Below, piece by piece: positions 13,757 through 28,700 of a stretch of DNA of 64,000 nucleotides. Each line of letters starts with the position of its first letter. The first letter of the stretch is position 1. Below the pieces are notes generated by a model. The model was not told where the DNA came from. It saw nothing but the letters and a program-made list of their open reading frames with translations, and made no database searches. This stretch comes from Rhyacichthys aspro (lineage: Eukaryota; Chordata; Actinopteri; Gobiiformes; Rhyacichthyidae). The position numbers and the translations under genes were made by a program. The stretch lies in NCBI GenBank assembly GCA_036850595.1, contig CM072152.1:12605640-12669639 (forward strand), read 5' to 3'.

Positions 13757-16700
13757 CCATAAAAACTAAACATGTTTGAATAATTAAAAAATACCAATAA
13801 AAAACTATTTAGCAAATAATCTAAAACCTACTTTAATAAAAAAAACGTGTGTTATACCTGGAAAATCTATATTAATTCTATCCTTCCATGAATTCTAACA
13901 ATGGGACACTTACAGTGTTTAATATTTGTTGCAGATATATTGAAGATGTCAGATTATTTCTGAAGATTTGTAAAATCCCCAGAAAAATCTCCAAAACTTA
14001 ACAATATTCCACCCACCGTTAAACTGTCTCCAGAGAACAACACCGGCATTTTAAGTCTCTTTATATCTCTTTATGACTCTATGCAGAGACGACATGCTGT
14101 TACAGTTTAGTCCCATAATTTACAATATTCCCAATGTCCTACTTAATAGACAAGACTGGACAAAACAGTGTTGGGACATAGGGACCAATCTTCCCATGCT
14201 GAACATTAATTCAGGTCAGTCAGAGGAGAATAATTGTGTGGGAATGAATGCTGAATGTGGATAATATGTGCACCTTAGAGGCCATTAATAGGCCTTTAGG
14301 GAGCACAAGAAGAAGTCCCTTCATTGATTAGAACCGGTAAATCTGAGCCAATGCGTGTGTGCCTGCTTTAAACCCTCACACTGTAAACTGCTATTCAGCG
14401 CATTGTGTATGTCGGTGCTAATTGCAGTAAGCAATAGGGCTGTCAGGATCCAGCGAAGGCATTTAGGTCCTCATACACATATGTTTCATCACTGTCTACG
14501 ACTAGACCTACATTACAAACACCTGTGTCCTCATTCCAGCCTTGCTCTGCCTGAGAGCTGACCCTTGACAACGTACTATTAAGCCCAATGTAAGCTCCTA
14601 TTGATCACATGCCATTAATCGCAGACTTACTTTGAACAAAAATATGGGTTTAACACAAAGTGGGAACCAGGAGCTGCCAGGGCTCTATGCTTCGCATGGT
14701 CCATAAATCCCTGATGTAATTTAAATGAAATTAGGAGCGTTCTTGGCCATTAGCAGCTTATGCAAGTTGTAGTTTTTCAGAAGTTACAAACACAGGAGTA
14801 TAAAACGTTTATCTGCTAACCTGTAAAGCCATAAAACAGATTTCTAAATTCATAGGTAAATATAAATAGTTCACGCAAATGGAGACAGAATATAATGATA
14901 AGAAATACAAAGCTCCTAAGTAATTATGCTTTTAAACTATTTTAATCTATCCTAGTATAAAGTATTTTTATGTACAGTTTATAAGCTTATGACATTTATG
15001 TTTGTTTATCTGGCAGTGCATAACATTTTAAAACGTATAGGTTAGACAGTCATCATATGGATTCTGTTTCTTCACATGACATTGGTCTAGACCTCTATGT
15101 TAAGGTGAGGTTACCTCAAAGAAGATGGCCATGGCTGCAATGATGCGTCTTTCCTTGATGGCGGCACTGAGGCTGTCAAAGTCGTCAGAATTGTAAAGGT
15201 AGATCTGCATCTGGGAAAGGGAAACAGAGCATAAACAGCTTGAAGAGTGGACAAGGAGAACCAGGAGTCCTGTCATCAATCTTTTGGACACAGTGCTAAG
15301 GAGCTGATGAAAAGCTGTTTGGAGGGGCATAAAAGAGGGTGTATTTACCACTCCCATAAATCTCCAATAATCTATGTCATTCCTTTTTGTGTTCTGCCAC
15401 TCCAAGGATGCAGGAAAAATACGACCCTGTTCCTCAGAGCTACTGTCCTTACAGAGACAGCCATGAGCAAGACGAACATCTCACAGACTGTTTTTACTGT
15501 GGAGAGATCTAACAGAATAATATTCTTCTAATCATTGCTTTATATTACCTTAAATCCTCCACATCACAGCTTGTGATTTGCCAGCCAAGTTAAGGATGTG
15601 TAAGTACAATGCACCAAGCAAAAAATAAATTAGTCCTGTCACGGCTTTGGGTTTATTTGAAAAATGTATTCCTTTCCTTTCAAAGCAGAGATATTATGGT
15701 GGCTCTGATTAAAATCAGCAAATGATTCTAAAGCTAGCAATTGGAGCCGTCTATCATCTTACAGTCTCAAACCACTCTAAATAAAAATCCCTTCATGTCA
15801 CTGAACAGAGTTAATTGGCAATAAAAAGGTCCTAGATGTTGATTTAATTAAAGAGTGCGCTTGCCTATTTTCCTTTTCAAAGGAAAATTACGATGAACAT
15901 TCAATCACGTTGGCTGTGCCAATAACACATGCAAAAAGTCACAGTAAACAAGCATATAAAATAAAGGATAAATCCATTCCTGCAAATTACAGGCCTAAAC
16001 CAGGTACAAAATGGCTCAATCCAAATCATTTAGGTTAATCACTTTCTTTCGGAGTTCTTTTAACAGCAGCCTTAATAGAACTAATTTGTTGTCTGAGAAC
16101 TCAGCAAGAAAGAGCACTAGCCATTCATCACCCTTCAGATGTTATTAACTACATTACCCAATTAAGCTGCCCCCCTTAGTCTTCATTTACTCTTTGAGAT
16201 TGGCTCATGTGACCTGCACATCGCAACAACACGCTTTGGAAAATCTGACATTCAATTATCAAACTGTTTTATAGCAGCCAGTAAAACTATATGCTGCCAA
16301 AACCTCTCGCAATCACTTGATTGCACAGTTCATTTATCTCTGCCATCGTGGTGACATAAAATTTCTGAACAGACGTCAGTTAAGTGCCGGACATAACACA
16401 CCTTAAACTTCTTTATAGACCTGTTTATTTATGTTTAGTTTGCACTGCTTGGATGTGAGTGTGGCTGTAAGTGGCTGATGTAAAGAGAAAATGTGAAAAT
16501 GATAATCAGCAATAACCAACGACTGCATGCAAGAACTCTGAAGGAACAGGTGGAAAGTAATGACGGCAAAACATCATTTAAGCTTTGTCATTTAGACTGA
16601 GATTTCTCCACAGACCACAGAGCCCAGGCTGTCCAGGAGTGTTTGCTGTACTAGTCTAAATTCAGTTTAGTTCTCTTTTTTTGGTGTTGTTTTTACATAC

Positions 16701-19700
16701 AAAGTTAGACAAACACAAAACTGAAAGCTGTTCTGAATCCCAAAGTTTGATTTAAGCATGGTCGTGTTTAGCATGATTTCCCTAGACAGCAAAATATTGA
16801 GGACAAACAAACTTATGAAGAGGTTTTGAATTAGAAGAAAGTTTTTCACAGAGGTGTATTGTCTTTTCACTTTATTACACAATGTCTGCTTCATCCTGAC
16901 ATGATTGTGCCAATTCTTCATGTAAACTTCTGAAAGGTATGGTGGTTAATAGTTAAATACTGGAACTTTTATCCAACATGACGCACTTAGGTCTAAAGAT
17001 ATGAGAAATGTGTATTATATAAGCCAATGTTTATATGCTCCTGAAGCTTTTCCATTATGTCCTGTAATGTTCCAGTGTTTAAACAAATACTCATACATGC
17101 ACAGAGGTGTGATTTGTAATCCATGTATAATTAATCTAACTTTGGTGACACTCTAATACATTATAAGAAAAGATGAGGAGGAAATCTGCTCTTTCATTTT
17201 TCATTGTACTGTTTGTGCGAACAGGTGGTCCATCTATCGATTTTCCCACTTCACTCTTGTGGAAAAGAGTGTAGTTAGATTAATGTTAAGCTCTGGAGCC
17301 AGAGGCTATAGAGGCTATGTGACAAAGACCATGCAGTTCCTTAATAAACTTGACTGTATTATACGGTCTGTGCTTGGGTATAAGAACGTTCAGGCAGGTG
17401 GTTTGATGCATAAAGAAATGCTTCAAGGCGTTTGTTACATGCAACTCAGGGCTGAATGTGACTCATTTGGAGAAGAGAGATAATTAGACAGCAGATTGGA
17501 AAACAGTCTTTGTTTAGCAGAGACAAATAAGCCCTGGAGCGAGGCCTTCAAGGTCAGGTTGCTTGAACCTCAGACAATAGTCAACAAAAAAGACCTTAGA
17601 CCAGGAGACATCACTATGAACATAAACCCACACGTTCATTCAATACACAGGTTTGTTGGGTGAAATGTAAGTTTGGATGTATCATGTTACATTGAGGACT
17701 GAACGTATAAAAATGTCACATATCACAGGATGGAACAAATAAACAGCCTAAGGCTAGTTTTATCCTTCATAGCTATATTCCCCTTCAGCTATCCATCATA
17801 ACATTTCACTTTCGCCTCCTTCGTTGCAGTGTGAAATGATACATCATGTTGGATCTATGTAACCTGAATTATCAATGATGAGAATATAATATAAAAAAAC
17901 TCCCAAAAAACAAAAAACACCATCCTCTAAAACCTCTATCTACTGATGGTGTAATGAAAAAACAACAAACATATGATGCACTAAACGTATTGCTGCTGGT
18001 GCGTGCAAAGAATGCTACCTGCTGCATTTTCTGAAGCAAAGGTCGGGGTAAGTGTACGTTTGGAATATGTTATGTTGCCGTCTAGTCTTGGCCTTATTTT
18101 CTCTAATATGGTAATATCCTTGCGTCGGCTCCGTGACGTCTCATATGAATCTCTGTCTCTGTCATATGTCAAGCCATTCCTATCTGGATGTTCTTGACAT
18201 GCATGTTAACAGGATAAATGGCAGGCACAGAAAGGCTACTGTGTCTTGAGATTATGAAAAATGTACCTGAGATTCTTTGCATTCTTACAGCCAAGCTTCA
18301 GTCATTATTGTTGCAACGCATCAGTAATATCCGACCAAAAGAATGTTTGCGTTTACCAGCCTCTTTTAAATAAAGAAAAATGCTTGGTTGACAAATCAAA
18401 CCACTGTGTATATTTTACATACTGGAGGGCACTACCCCACCCCCCTCACCTTTTTAACAGCTGCTCGAATTGGTCATTAAAGCAAACCCTGTGGTCTTAT
18501 TTAGAAGCTTGCCATCAAAGCAGCCATATGCACATCAGCTTTATAATGGCTGTATATAATCCAGTGCCCTTTAACACTACACTGAACACAAAATGATGTA
18601 GCAATAATAAATCTAATTAGTCAGCCATTCAGCATAAAAAGACATGCCTGCAGAAACCTCTCACACAGGTCTGAAACAAACAGAGGATAGTTTGGGCTGT
18701 GTGTTTTAAGATAGGACGCTGAGGTGCAGAGACTACCTTTCCTCTTTCACACACTGTTTGGCAAATCTACTTTACTATGGAAAAATAAGAAATATTTTAA
18801 ATGTCATCCTCTAAATGAAAACGTGAAACAAATTCATTTAAAATAATTAAAGGGAAATGCATTTAACTTAAAGTCCGAGTAGCACATATGAAGGACTGTG
18901 ATTTCTTCTTTAATCCACAAACACAGAATAAATATTATGAAAAGGTTTAAGACTTAATACCCTTTGTATTTGCGTCACAGAGCTTGGCAATGTCTATTCA
19001 TTTCTCTTTGCCTCTTTATTTCAAGCAATCAGTTCTTTCTCTGTCTCTCAAGGCTCTTCTTTTTCTTCTACTACTAATGAATATGAGAAATCTGTGGAGA
19101 ACTTGTGCAATAAAAAGCATTTGAAGTACGAACTCTTTGCTTCAATGTTCTTCTCAAAAGTCAGGTTTTCGATTCATAGTCTTAATTAAATGCTATTTTA
19201 TTTCCATTGATTAAAAATCAATTTGGTTAACAAGATTTCATTTTAGAAAGAGTCTTGCAGATTCCCGTGCAGCAGCCTGGACTGAGCATCTGTCGCTGTG
19301 TGTGCAGCAAACTGAACAGCCTACCTCAACAGGAAACGTCCTGCCATTGATGCTGTGCTCTGAGCCGGCTGATCCATCAGCCTGCCCCCAGTGAAACTCC
19401 ATCTTCTCAGCTTTGAAACGGCCTGGCAGCCCAGCGCCACGCACAAAGTAGTCATCCTTCAGGTAAATAGCAACTAAAGACAAACAAGAAATAAAAAGGT
19501 CCTTGATCAGAAACAGTTGATTGGCTTCTCAAACACACACATATATACATTATTTTCAAAAGTGTTTATATATTAATTGAAAAAAGGCTTCTTGATGTAA
19601 TCAAGTAAGCCAGTGACTCAGCCTATGATTTGATTCATTGAACTATCATTCACTAATCATTCAAAGAAACTGGAAGTAGAAATTAAGAAAATGGCTGATC

Positions 19701-22700
19701 AAATATTTCATACTATTCAGGAAACATCATTTAAAAAGGGCATGCATTTTATCTGCAAGGTGGTGTTTTTAACTTTTACCACTATAAACAATACTATCCT
19801 ATCAGGCATGTGATAAATGCTAAAATTACTTCTTCTGTATTATTAAGTAAGTATTATTTGTGTCCCCAATGTCTTCACTGAACTTTTACTAATTACAACA
19901 AAACTCTATTTGGATCCAAAAACTTTGTAGCTACTTAAATTATTGCTTTTTCAACATCTATTATAAAATAGTTGAACACAAATAAACTAAAAAAGACACT
20001 AAGCTTTTTATCCTAAATATTCTGAAATGTACAAGCTATGTCCACTTTGAAATGTTTTGACACGGCAGCTTATTGCCCTTCTAGTGCTTTGGCCGAGGTT
20101 ACATGTTGGTGTGTCCACATCTACCTTTGACATCATTAGCCAGATTAAACCGCCGTTCTTTCGACTGATCCCCTTTTTACAGAGGGATTTAGTCAGCCTC
20201 ACCGGATAAGGACAGCCCACTTTTAATCATATCACAAAGCCAACTGCCAGAATGAGCATGTGTACAGGCAAACACAGATGACACAGCGAACAGGCTGTGT
20301 AGAGACAATAGTTGAACAAGGTGGCATGTTGTGTAGGGACAAGGAGATGAGGGGAAGCGAGACGTAGCAATCTGCGCTGAAGAGAACCTTAAAGAGCATC
20401 GTGTGATGAGGGATGAGCTGGGCCCCTGTCGTGAGGCTGGAGAGTCTTTGCCAGCAGTATTAACGTGCCAACGCTGCTTAAGCTGATGGCCCACAGCATG
20501 AAAGGAAAAGGTCTTAGATACAGGAGATTTCCAGGACACAAAGCTTCAGTTCAAAGTGATAATCAGCCTGCATGGGGAAAAAGAACTAGCTGTCACATGA
20601 GCATAATTGTGTAGCGCACTTGCGAATACACAAAGCACATTTAAGCAAGATGCCGATTAATCCCAGCTGCTGGTATTGTTGAAGTAGTGTAATCCTGCGC
20701 ACAACACAGGGAAAGTCAAGTAAAGGGGATACTCATTGGCCTTGGGAGTTTCATTAGAAATGCGGCCCTGGGTGTGTTTGAAGCCCTCCAACAGCAGAGC
20801 AGGAATTAGAAGCTAAGCCAAAAAGACCTTGAATCACAGCCTGTGAAAGAAGAGCAGTGTGTGTGAAAATAAATCCTTGATCAATGCAGATGTCTCTGGG
20901 GGTCTTCCCGTTCCTCATGAATTTGGTTGAAGTGTTGTTTGAAATTTCACAGAGAAATGTTTTGTTAAGGAACACTGCCTGAATGGCGGCCAATCAACTC
21001 AATTTTAAAACAGGTCAAGGCACCAGGGAATGCTGGGAAATCAATCCCCATGAACTTAAGATCTGTTCACTCGGTTTTTAATTACAACATTGGCTTTTAA
21101 ATAGTGTGGAACACGTTGAGGCCCTGCATGGTTCGTGTTGATCAAAATGACGAGTGTTTGGAGTGCAAATGTTTATTGACACCTGGTAAATAAACAGGTC
21201 AGGCGTCGATTTAACGGCAAAGCAAAAGTACTGCCATTTTGCATAAAAGCAAATGGAGGGTGCAGACAGAAGAAGTGCTACTCTCTTCATAAATGCATTA
21301 TGGGAAAGATATGGGTCCATACCAACTCCACTTTATTAAACAATGACTTGCTATCTGATATGGTCCGTTCACATCCACAGCTCTGCATGGTTTATGAGAA
21401 ACAGTGCTGCAGTAACAACTCAAGACTACAATGTGGAAAATAATCACCACTGATTTCATGTTTAATATTTTCACTAATCCTAAACTGACCTTTTTGAAAT
21501 GAAAAGCTTCTTACGGTTAATATTGTTTCATTTTTGAGAATGTTCACAGAGCTTTCTGAGAATTGTTGGATTCCCTCTGTACTGGCCCAAATTACAGGCC
21601 AGCCATGTTATTTCCATCTCGGCTGTCCCAATGGCCTTGGTTGTCATGGAAGCTAACAACTCTCATTATGATCAAATGCAAAAGATGACAGTATTCTCAG
21701 TCACAAACAGAGCCAGCGGCAGAGAGGATCAATTAGGGTCAGGCCGTTGATGCCAATGGTCCAATAAAAAAGCGAATTTGAGCCAAAAGACAAAAAATTA
21801 AGGCAATGAGTTTTTAAGACAAGACTAGAGGTTTGACGTGAGTTAACCAAATGTAAATGTAAGTGAAGTAAAGGGAGCACTGCATGAGGCAAACGGTTGT
21901 CATGGCAGATTCAGACAACTTCTGTGCCTACATGAAGCTCAATTACAAAACCTTTAAGTTTTACAGTGGCCTTTTACCATTAATTAATAAATTTTTTAAA
22001 TGTGAGTTTTTTCTTGAATATAATATTGCTTCATCTACCAAAAGACATGTTTTTACAGAATATGGCACCAAGGCGGTGCCATGTAACCACACTTGATGCA
22101 TGTCACTTCATATCCTGACACCAGTGCTTATTGCCTGCCTCTGAATTCAATAGATCCGTGATAAAAATGACAACCTGGATTTTGTGCTTTCAGATGAGGT
22201 TTTATTTGACCACTGTGTCCAACATACCTGTCTTCCCTGTGTTTTTCATGGTGGTCTGGTTGGAGGACTCCCTGTTGAAATTGTCCAGAACTAGTTCCTG
22301 ATACTCCTCTGAAGCCAGTGCCTGCTCATCTGCGATGTCCACAGGTGATTGGTTCTTTGCAGCACATTCAGGGTATAAGGCTGCCCAGCCTCGAGGTCCA
22401 TGGCTCCCTGCAGAGACAGAACACACAATAGCTTACAAAATGTATGCTAGTCCAAAAAAACAAGAGCAGCAAATTGCCCATCCTGAGCCAGGTTTCAAAG
22501 GACCTTGATAGAAATAGAGAGGCAGAGGTCGTTCAGCTGCATGGCCCTCTAATGCTCTCTAACAGCTGAGAAAACATGTAAACACAATGAAAACTCATCA
22601 AGTGGCTGCAGGCAATTTTAGCATTAATTGCCCTTGTGTGATATGAGCGTTGAAAATGGGAAAATCCGACACCCGCCTGAACCTCCGATATGCCAAAAAA

Positions 22701-25700
22701 CAACATTACACCAAATAAGTGTTTCAATAGAAAATGGCTGCATTAACAATTGATGTTTAGTGCATGCTGCAAACTAACTTCCTGTACAATCCCGGCACAC
22801 TGTCGCTTTTAATCCTATATCCCCCACAGTGGCACTTCTACAAAAGAATAATCCACAACCAACAGGGGTCCCCTTGATCTCTTTGCGGGTACAATGGACC
22901 GATGCAACAACAAAAGCGCACGGATCAAGGGAACAAGAAAGCATTCACATATTTTAACTTTTTCTGGGCTAACAAAATAGTCCTGATTCCATTCCCTACA
23001 GAAATGAGGCAACTTGGCTACTTCCCACTAAAAGATATGTGAAATTCTCTTCACTTAAAAACCTGGGATGAAGGGTGGCTTTATGATTTGATATGAATAA
23101 ACACCTTGCAGCCAAAGATGGTGTACTCTAGTTTCAGTAAGAATATGGTTTAGTTTAAAATACCTACTGCTTTAACACATCAGCTTCAGTTTGTGTGCAG
23201 GCATAAGCAAGAATCACTCCATGCTTTATCTTGCTGATAAGTACAGCACTAGTTCAGGAAAAAAGTGCACTTAAAGCAGTAGAATTGCTGGAACCTCTTG
23301 TTTGGTAACTTGTATTAAGATCAATTGTTTTCTTAAGGCTGCTGCAATTTTATGTGCTAGTCTGAGTTGTGCAAAAATAGAGCTGTTACTGAGGACATAA
23401 GCAAGCAGCATGTAGAGAGAAAAAAATATTTGTTTGATTGTGCTGCTTTTAAAACTGGAACTTTATGCTTCATGTTGTTAAAATGTATGTGATTGCTGAT
23501 GTGGTGGACAAAAGGACTTTATTTTTAAGTAATTTAACTCTGGGGAGAGCCTAATATTAATGTGTCTTATTTTGTTCCATAACTGCATATTTGCACTATG
23601 GCAGATTTGTACTTGAACCTCTTATTGTGCAAACAGTCATTTTGTGTTCTGGGATTATGTGAATTGTGGCTACACATAACTGCCCCAGTCTAATCCTTGA
23701 ACATTTAACACTCAAACTTTGAGGCAGATTTTTCTATCAGCAACAACAAGCTGAACAACAGGCCTAACTCTTCTGAATTGTTTTGGACCATGTATTGTCA
23801 GCTTTAACGGACAGTTGATTTTACAGCGCACAATAGGCAGGCACTTCCTCAATCAGGATTGTTTCATGTCTGGACCGAAATGTACAGTGTTGTTGCTCAA
23901 CAAAGCCCCATTTATTAAGCCTTTATTAACTTACTGTAACAAACATCAAGTGCTATGAGGGCTAATGACACTCAAAACTCAACTATCATATTCCCAAGTT
24001 AATAATTCGGGCTCCATGTTTTTTGTTTCTCCTTCCCTCTCTGAAACAAAATAGGTCCAAAAAGGACAACCTTCTTTTTATGTCATACTCACAGAGTTAG
24101 GCTCAATTATGAAACGCTAGAAGTTTTCTTTTTCTTTTTTTTTTTTTTGTGAATAAGAATATATGGATTTTTGTCACATTATAAATACTTTGGATAAAAA
24201 GTGTAATTGTGTGCTAATTTTCCATTCAAACACAGATTACATCGCATTTACTGCAAGACAGATAATGCTGTCGGTCAGAAAAAGAAAGGGAGGAGCAGTC
24301 GTGCTAAAATCAGATAAGTGAGGGTTGCACAGCAGTCGATTAATCTGTCTCATTGCCATCCATCAGAATCACTATAATCCTAAAGCTAAGCCTTTTCCAC
24401 TGCAGCCCTGCCACTCCGCAGGCGAATACAGACAAATTAAAACTAAGTACATGATCCAACTTGTAGCAGATTGATTTATTGAAAACATTACATGCAGAAT
24501 TTGCAGCTACCCATAGAAAGAAATTTAGAGAAGCTGAGTGATGTAGCCACTAGTGAAAAATAACTCAATTTAGATTTTCTATCAAGGATATGTAAACAAA
24601 AATGAGTCAACTAACTGCTGGATTAGAGTTTTGTTTTGTATACCATACCAGAATTTAAAAGCAAAAATGTGCTTTTTTGACTGCTATACAGCTTTATCTC
24701 CATCATGCTGGTCAGTATGGATGTAAATGAGTCAAATTATTTTTAGAAAATCTGGGGAAGGCTGTTTTTGATTAGCACTGCCTGAGAAAAATCCATACAT
24801 TTTCAGTATACCTGAGTGTGTGAGGAAAAAAACACTGTGCACCAAACACAAGTCAATTTGAGCGGTCTATAGCACTGGCTCAAAACGGTGTTTACCCAAA
24901 TCCAATGTTTTCTTATTTAATTGGCAGGCTTCCTCTTCCTTGAAGAGAGAATTAGCAATCCAGCCAGAAGAAATGTCCAAGTAACTTCCAAATCTAATAA
25001 AAAATCCTTATTGCTCATTGATTCAAATCAATTCTTGGACTTAAGTATGGTGGTTTGCCAGGACTCATTTCTCTCTTTTAGCCCTAGGATAAGAAAATCA
25101 TCATCTGTGGTCTCTGAAGTGTGGATCATAAAAGACCAAGACCAAAACCTCATATGAAAGCACAAAATCCAAAACAGCCCAATAACCCCCAAATAAAAAC
25201 AAGATCAGATGTTTGCACTAATTTAGAATTGTGTATTATTCAGTTTATATTTGGTGGATTCTTCAAACTATACATAAATAAAAATCTTATGTCATTCATT
25301 TATTTCAGGCAGTTCTTACATAAAGAAGCTAGGAGGAAAAAAGCCTATTGCCAGTAGTTTGGAGTTGAATAGAGCATCGCCACAAAACTTTTCTGGATTA
25401 GCAATTAATAATGGACTCTGAGTACATCTATACAGCTGCATATGAACATGGTTATGTCTCAGTATCTCCTGTATGCAAGATGTGTAAAGGGTTGTGTTGA
25501 TCTTTGTTTTTTGGTAGCGTGCCCCGTCAGACAAAGTGCAGGATCTGCTCAACTGGCTGCACTGTACTATGAAAACGACTAGAAAGAAAAACTAATTAAA
25601 AAGGCACAAACTGCGACCTTTGACATTTTCAATACAACTTCAACCAAGGAAATAAAGTGCCACCATCCTCACCCAGCATTTAATATAAATGTTAAAAGTT

Positions 25701-28700
25701 TATCCAACCACTGCTCATTCTAAACATTTCATCTTTGGCCTATACCATACTGTTAGATATATGATAATATGGTTTTGAAAATGTACATTTCACATTCTGT
25801 TTTATTGGTCCATAGGCATATCAAACTAAAAGGAACAGGTTGAATGACAAGTCATTCAATGATGAATGATTTCAATTGAATCTCCAGTGTGGTGGCCCAT
25901 CACCTGGTCCAATGAGAAAATGGGCAAGTGCGTTCAATTTCAAGCAAACCCAGCGCAATAATGTGTTATAGGGCACTATCAATGTCATTTTAGCACATGG
26001 TGGGCTACTGACTAGGCATTAGTTATGTTGTTGGAAAGAGCATGAATCAATCTTATCACAGTTATATTGCTTCCAAGCTTTTTAAACATTGTATCACACG
26101 TTTCATTGAGTTGGTGATCTGTGCTTGCAGTATATATGTGGCACTCACAATGTTTCATTGTGTTTCTGAAGGGATTTCGGCTCTTTTCTGAGTGTGTGAC
26201 ACCACTTGGCGTTATCCCTTGGTTTAAGTAAAACAGGCACATGTTTCTCTCAGTCTGGCAATTTCAGTTCCAGCCGTCATCCCATTAACCTTGGGATAAA
26301 CAGCCGTGCCTGTGCTGCCATGACAATGCTGACAGAATGGCGATTGCCTTGTCATTTCCGTTTTGTCCCTCAGTGAAAGCGTCCATGCTGTATGCTTCCT
26401 GGCACATGTCCCAGAATTGGCACAGTAGCTTTTGCAAAAAAACAGGCCTAAGTCCATATGCACTACGGGCCTTGATAACAAACATAGCTGCCGGACAGAA
26501 AGCTCAATGGGCAAACCTCATGAGGGCCACAACTGTTGTCCTTGTGGAGACGTTGTAAGAGAGATCAAAGCTGTGAATCTCTTCTGTGAATACAAGGGCA
26601 TCGGATAACAATTTGAACGCTGTCCCTACTGTCAGTTTTGATATGCTGATAACACTCCAGATGGCGGGACACACGCATCACAACACCAGGGAGTATCGAA
26701 TGTCCAGGTTGGACAATAATGATCTCAAGACTTATTCAGCAAGAGACTGGCCTCACCACACAAGGTAATCAGTCAACTGCCGAGCTGCTAGTGCTTTATC
26801 AAGTTCAGCGCAGGCGTACATGTACAGTCCAAGTACAGTTAAGAACATCCACCCAGAGAGTCACATGAACATGAAGAGGGTAAACTCGAAACATCTTACT
26901 GTTTTAAACGCCAACATGATGTGAAAATGAGAAAAACACTTCAGAGTCTCCAGTGAAGAACCTTTTGGGCCAATTATATACAAAAAACCTGATCATAACA
27001 GATTTGCTCGAGTCAAACTATCAGGAGGAGGTAATGTAAACATTGTGAGTGTGTGTAGGTGGAGCTGATCGCCAAGCTTTTCAAAACATATCTTTGTTAT
27101 GTAATCAGACTGAAGAAACTTTTGTTCTCATTATAAAGCCTATTTTAAAATATATTCTCCCATTTGTTTCAAAATATAAGCACATAACATAACACCAGCA
27201 CTGGGCAGTTCTGTGTGTTCTTTAATAAAGGTATATATTTTTTTCCTTCAACAAAAAGGGGCACATTTTTTATAATCAATATTATACTTAATACTTAATA
27301 ACACTGATGAAGTCTTACCCACTTTAGTGAAAAAAAATTAAGTGCAACACGAGAGCTCCTTGCTGCGCTGTTCATTCCATCATCTCTGTGACGTTTAGAA
27401 ACATTCCCATAGTCCCTTGCAGTTTTGTGACCTACTGCTGGGGCTGCGGAGAAGGAAACAGGGTGAGCTTAATGTGCGGCTGAATCAAATGGACGAAGGG
27501 CAAGGCTTATGTTGACAGGAGAATGTCAATGCATTTAGCAACAAGAGAATTCATCTGCTTCATGTCTGAACACAGCTTTTTAGTCGCACAGATACGGAGT
27601 AAAAAGCTTTGATACGTGCCAGTGCGTGAATGAATGAATATATTTGATCCGGACTGAATCATCCAGTATCAAACTACAATCGCAGTGAGGAAAATAATCC
27701 TGGCATAAATGGGGCAAGCAATTTTGGCGACTGACTCTTCCCATGTCTAAATGAGGCCGCGTTGCTCAACCGGAAAAAAGTGAAGTGACACAATGTTCAT
27801 GGCCAGGATCTCCATTAATGTCCTTCCCCAACATAACCTGTAAGTAAAAAAAAACTTTACATCAGACATCAGAAGTATGACAAATTTGATTTTATGCGAT
27901 CTCTAATAAAACTACTTTCTGAAGGTGCTACTTGTCAGATGTCTTCTAGGGCGACTCCATTATCAGTGAAGCATGAAGGTAAAAACTGCGATGCCCCCAG
28001 TGGATGTCAGCTGGCTTCAAAGACAAGTCAGGAAATATGCAATGAAGGGAAGGGAATTATTTTAAGTAAGAAAATACAGAAATGTAACACAGATGGCCAC
28101 TAGTCATCTCGACAATGTCCAAGCTCCTCAAAACTTTAAATTAGAGGTCAGTGGGCAGCATTTAACAAAGAAGCATGCCTTAAGAATCACTGTAAAGGAC
28201 ACAGAAGGAGACACGGGAAAAGAATTTACACTCTTGACCGAACCAAGTTGTTTTATTTGACTTTGTCAGAAAAGCACCTCACATTGTAAGTTTAATTCTC
28301 TCAATTCTCACAAATTTATAGAACTGAGCCTTTTTTTCTCGGTTAGAAATGTTTGGATCATCCAGCAGAGAATGGCAGTATAAAACCTGGAACAGAGCAG
28401 GATGTTACACAATTCTTTCCCACATCTGGGCCAAAATATTCTGCCTCAACAGATTATTAGTACTGCAAGAGAGTTACTTTATTATTAATCGGTAAAAATG
28501 GTGCCACACTTTACAGTCAGCCCTAAAACTCATCTCAAGTTTCCTTTTGATTAAAATATTTACATTCTTTCCAAGATAAAAAAAAAAAAAGTTTAAATAT
28601 TGTATGTGGAAAAGCTGAATTAGGCCAATCTTGATAGACTTTTGAGTTATACTTAATTCAATAAGCAAATTAAATACCCACATTCATACGCATGCTGAGT

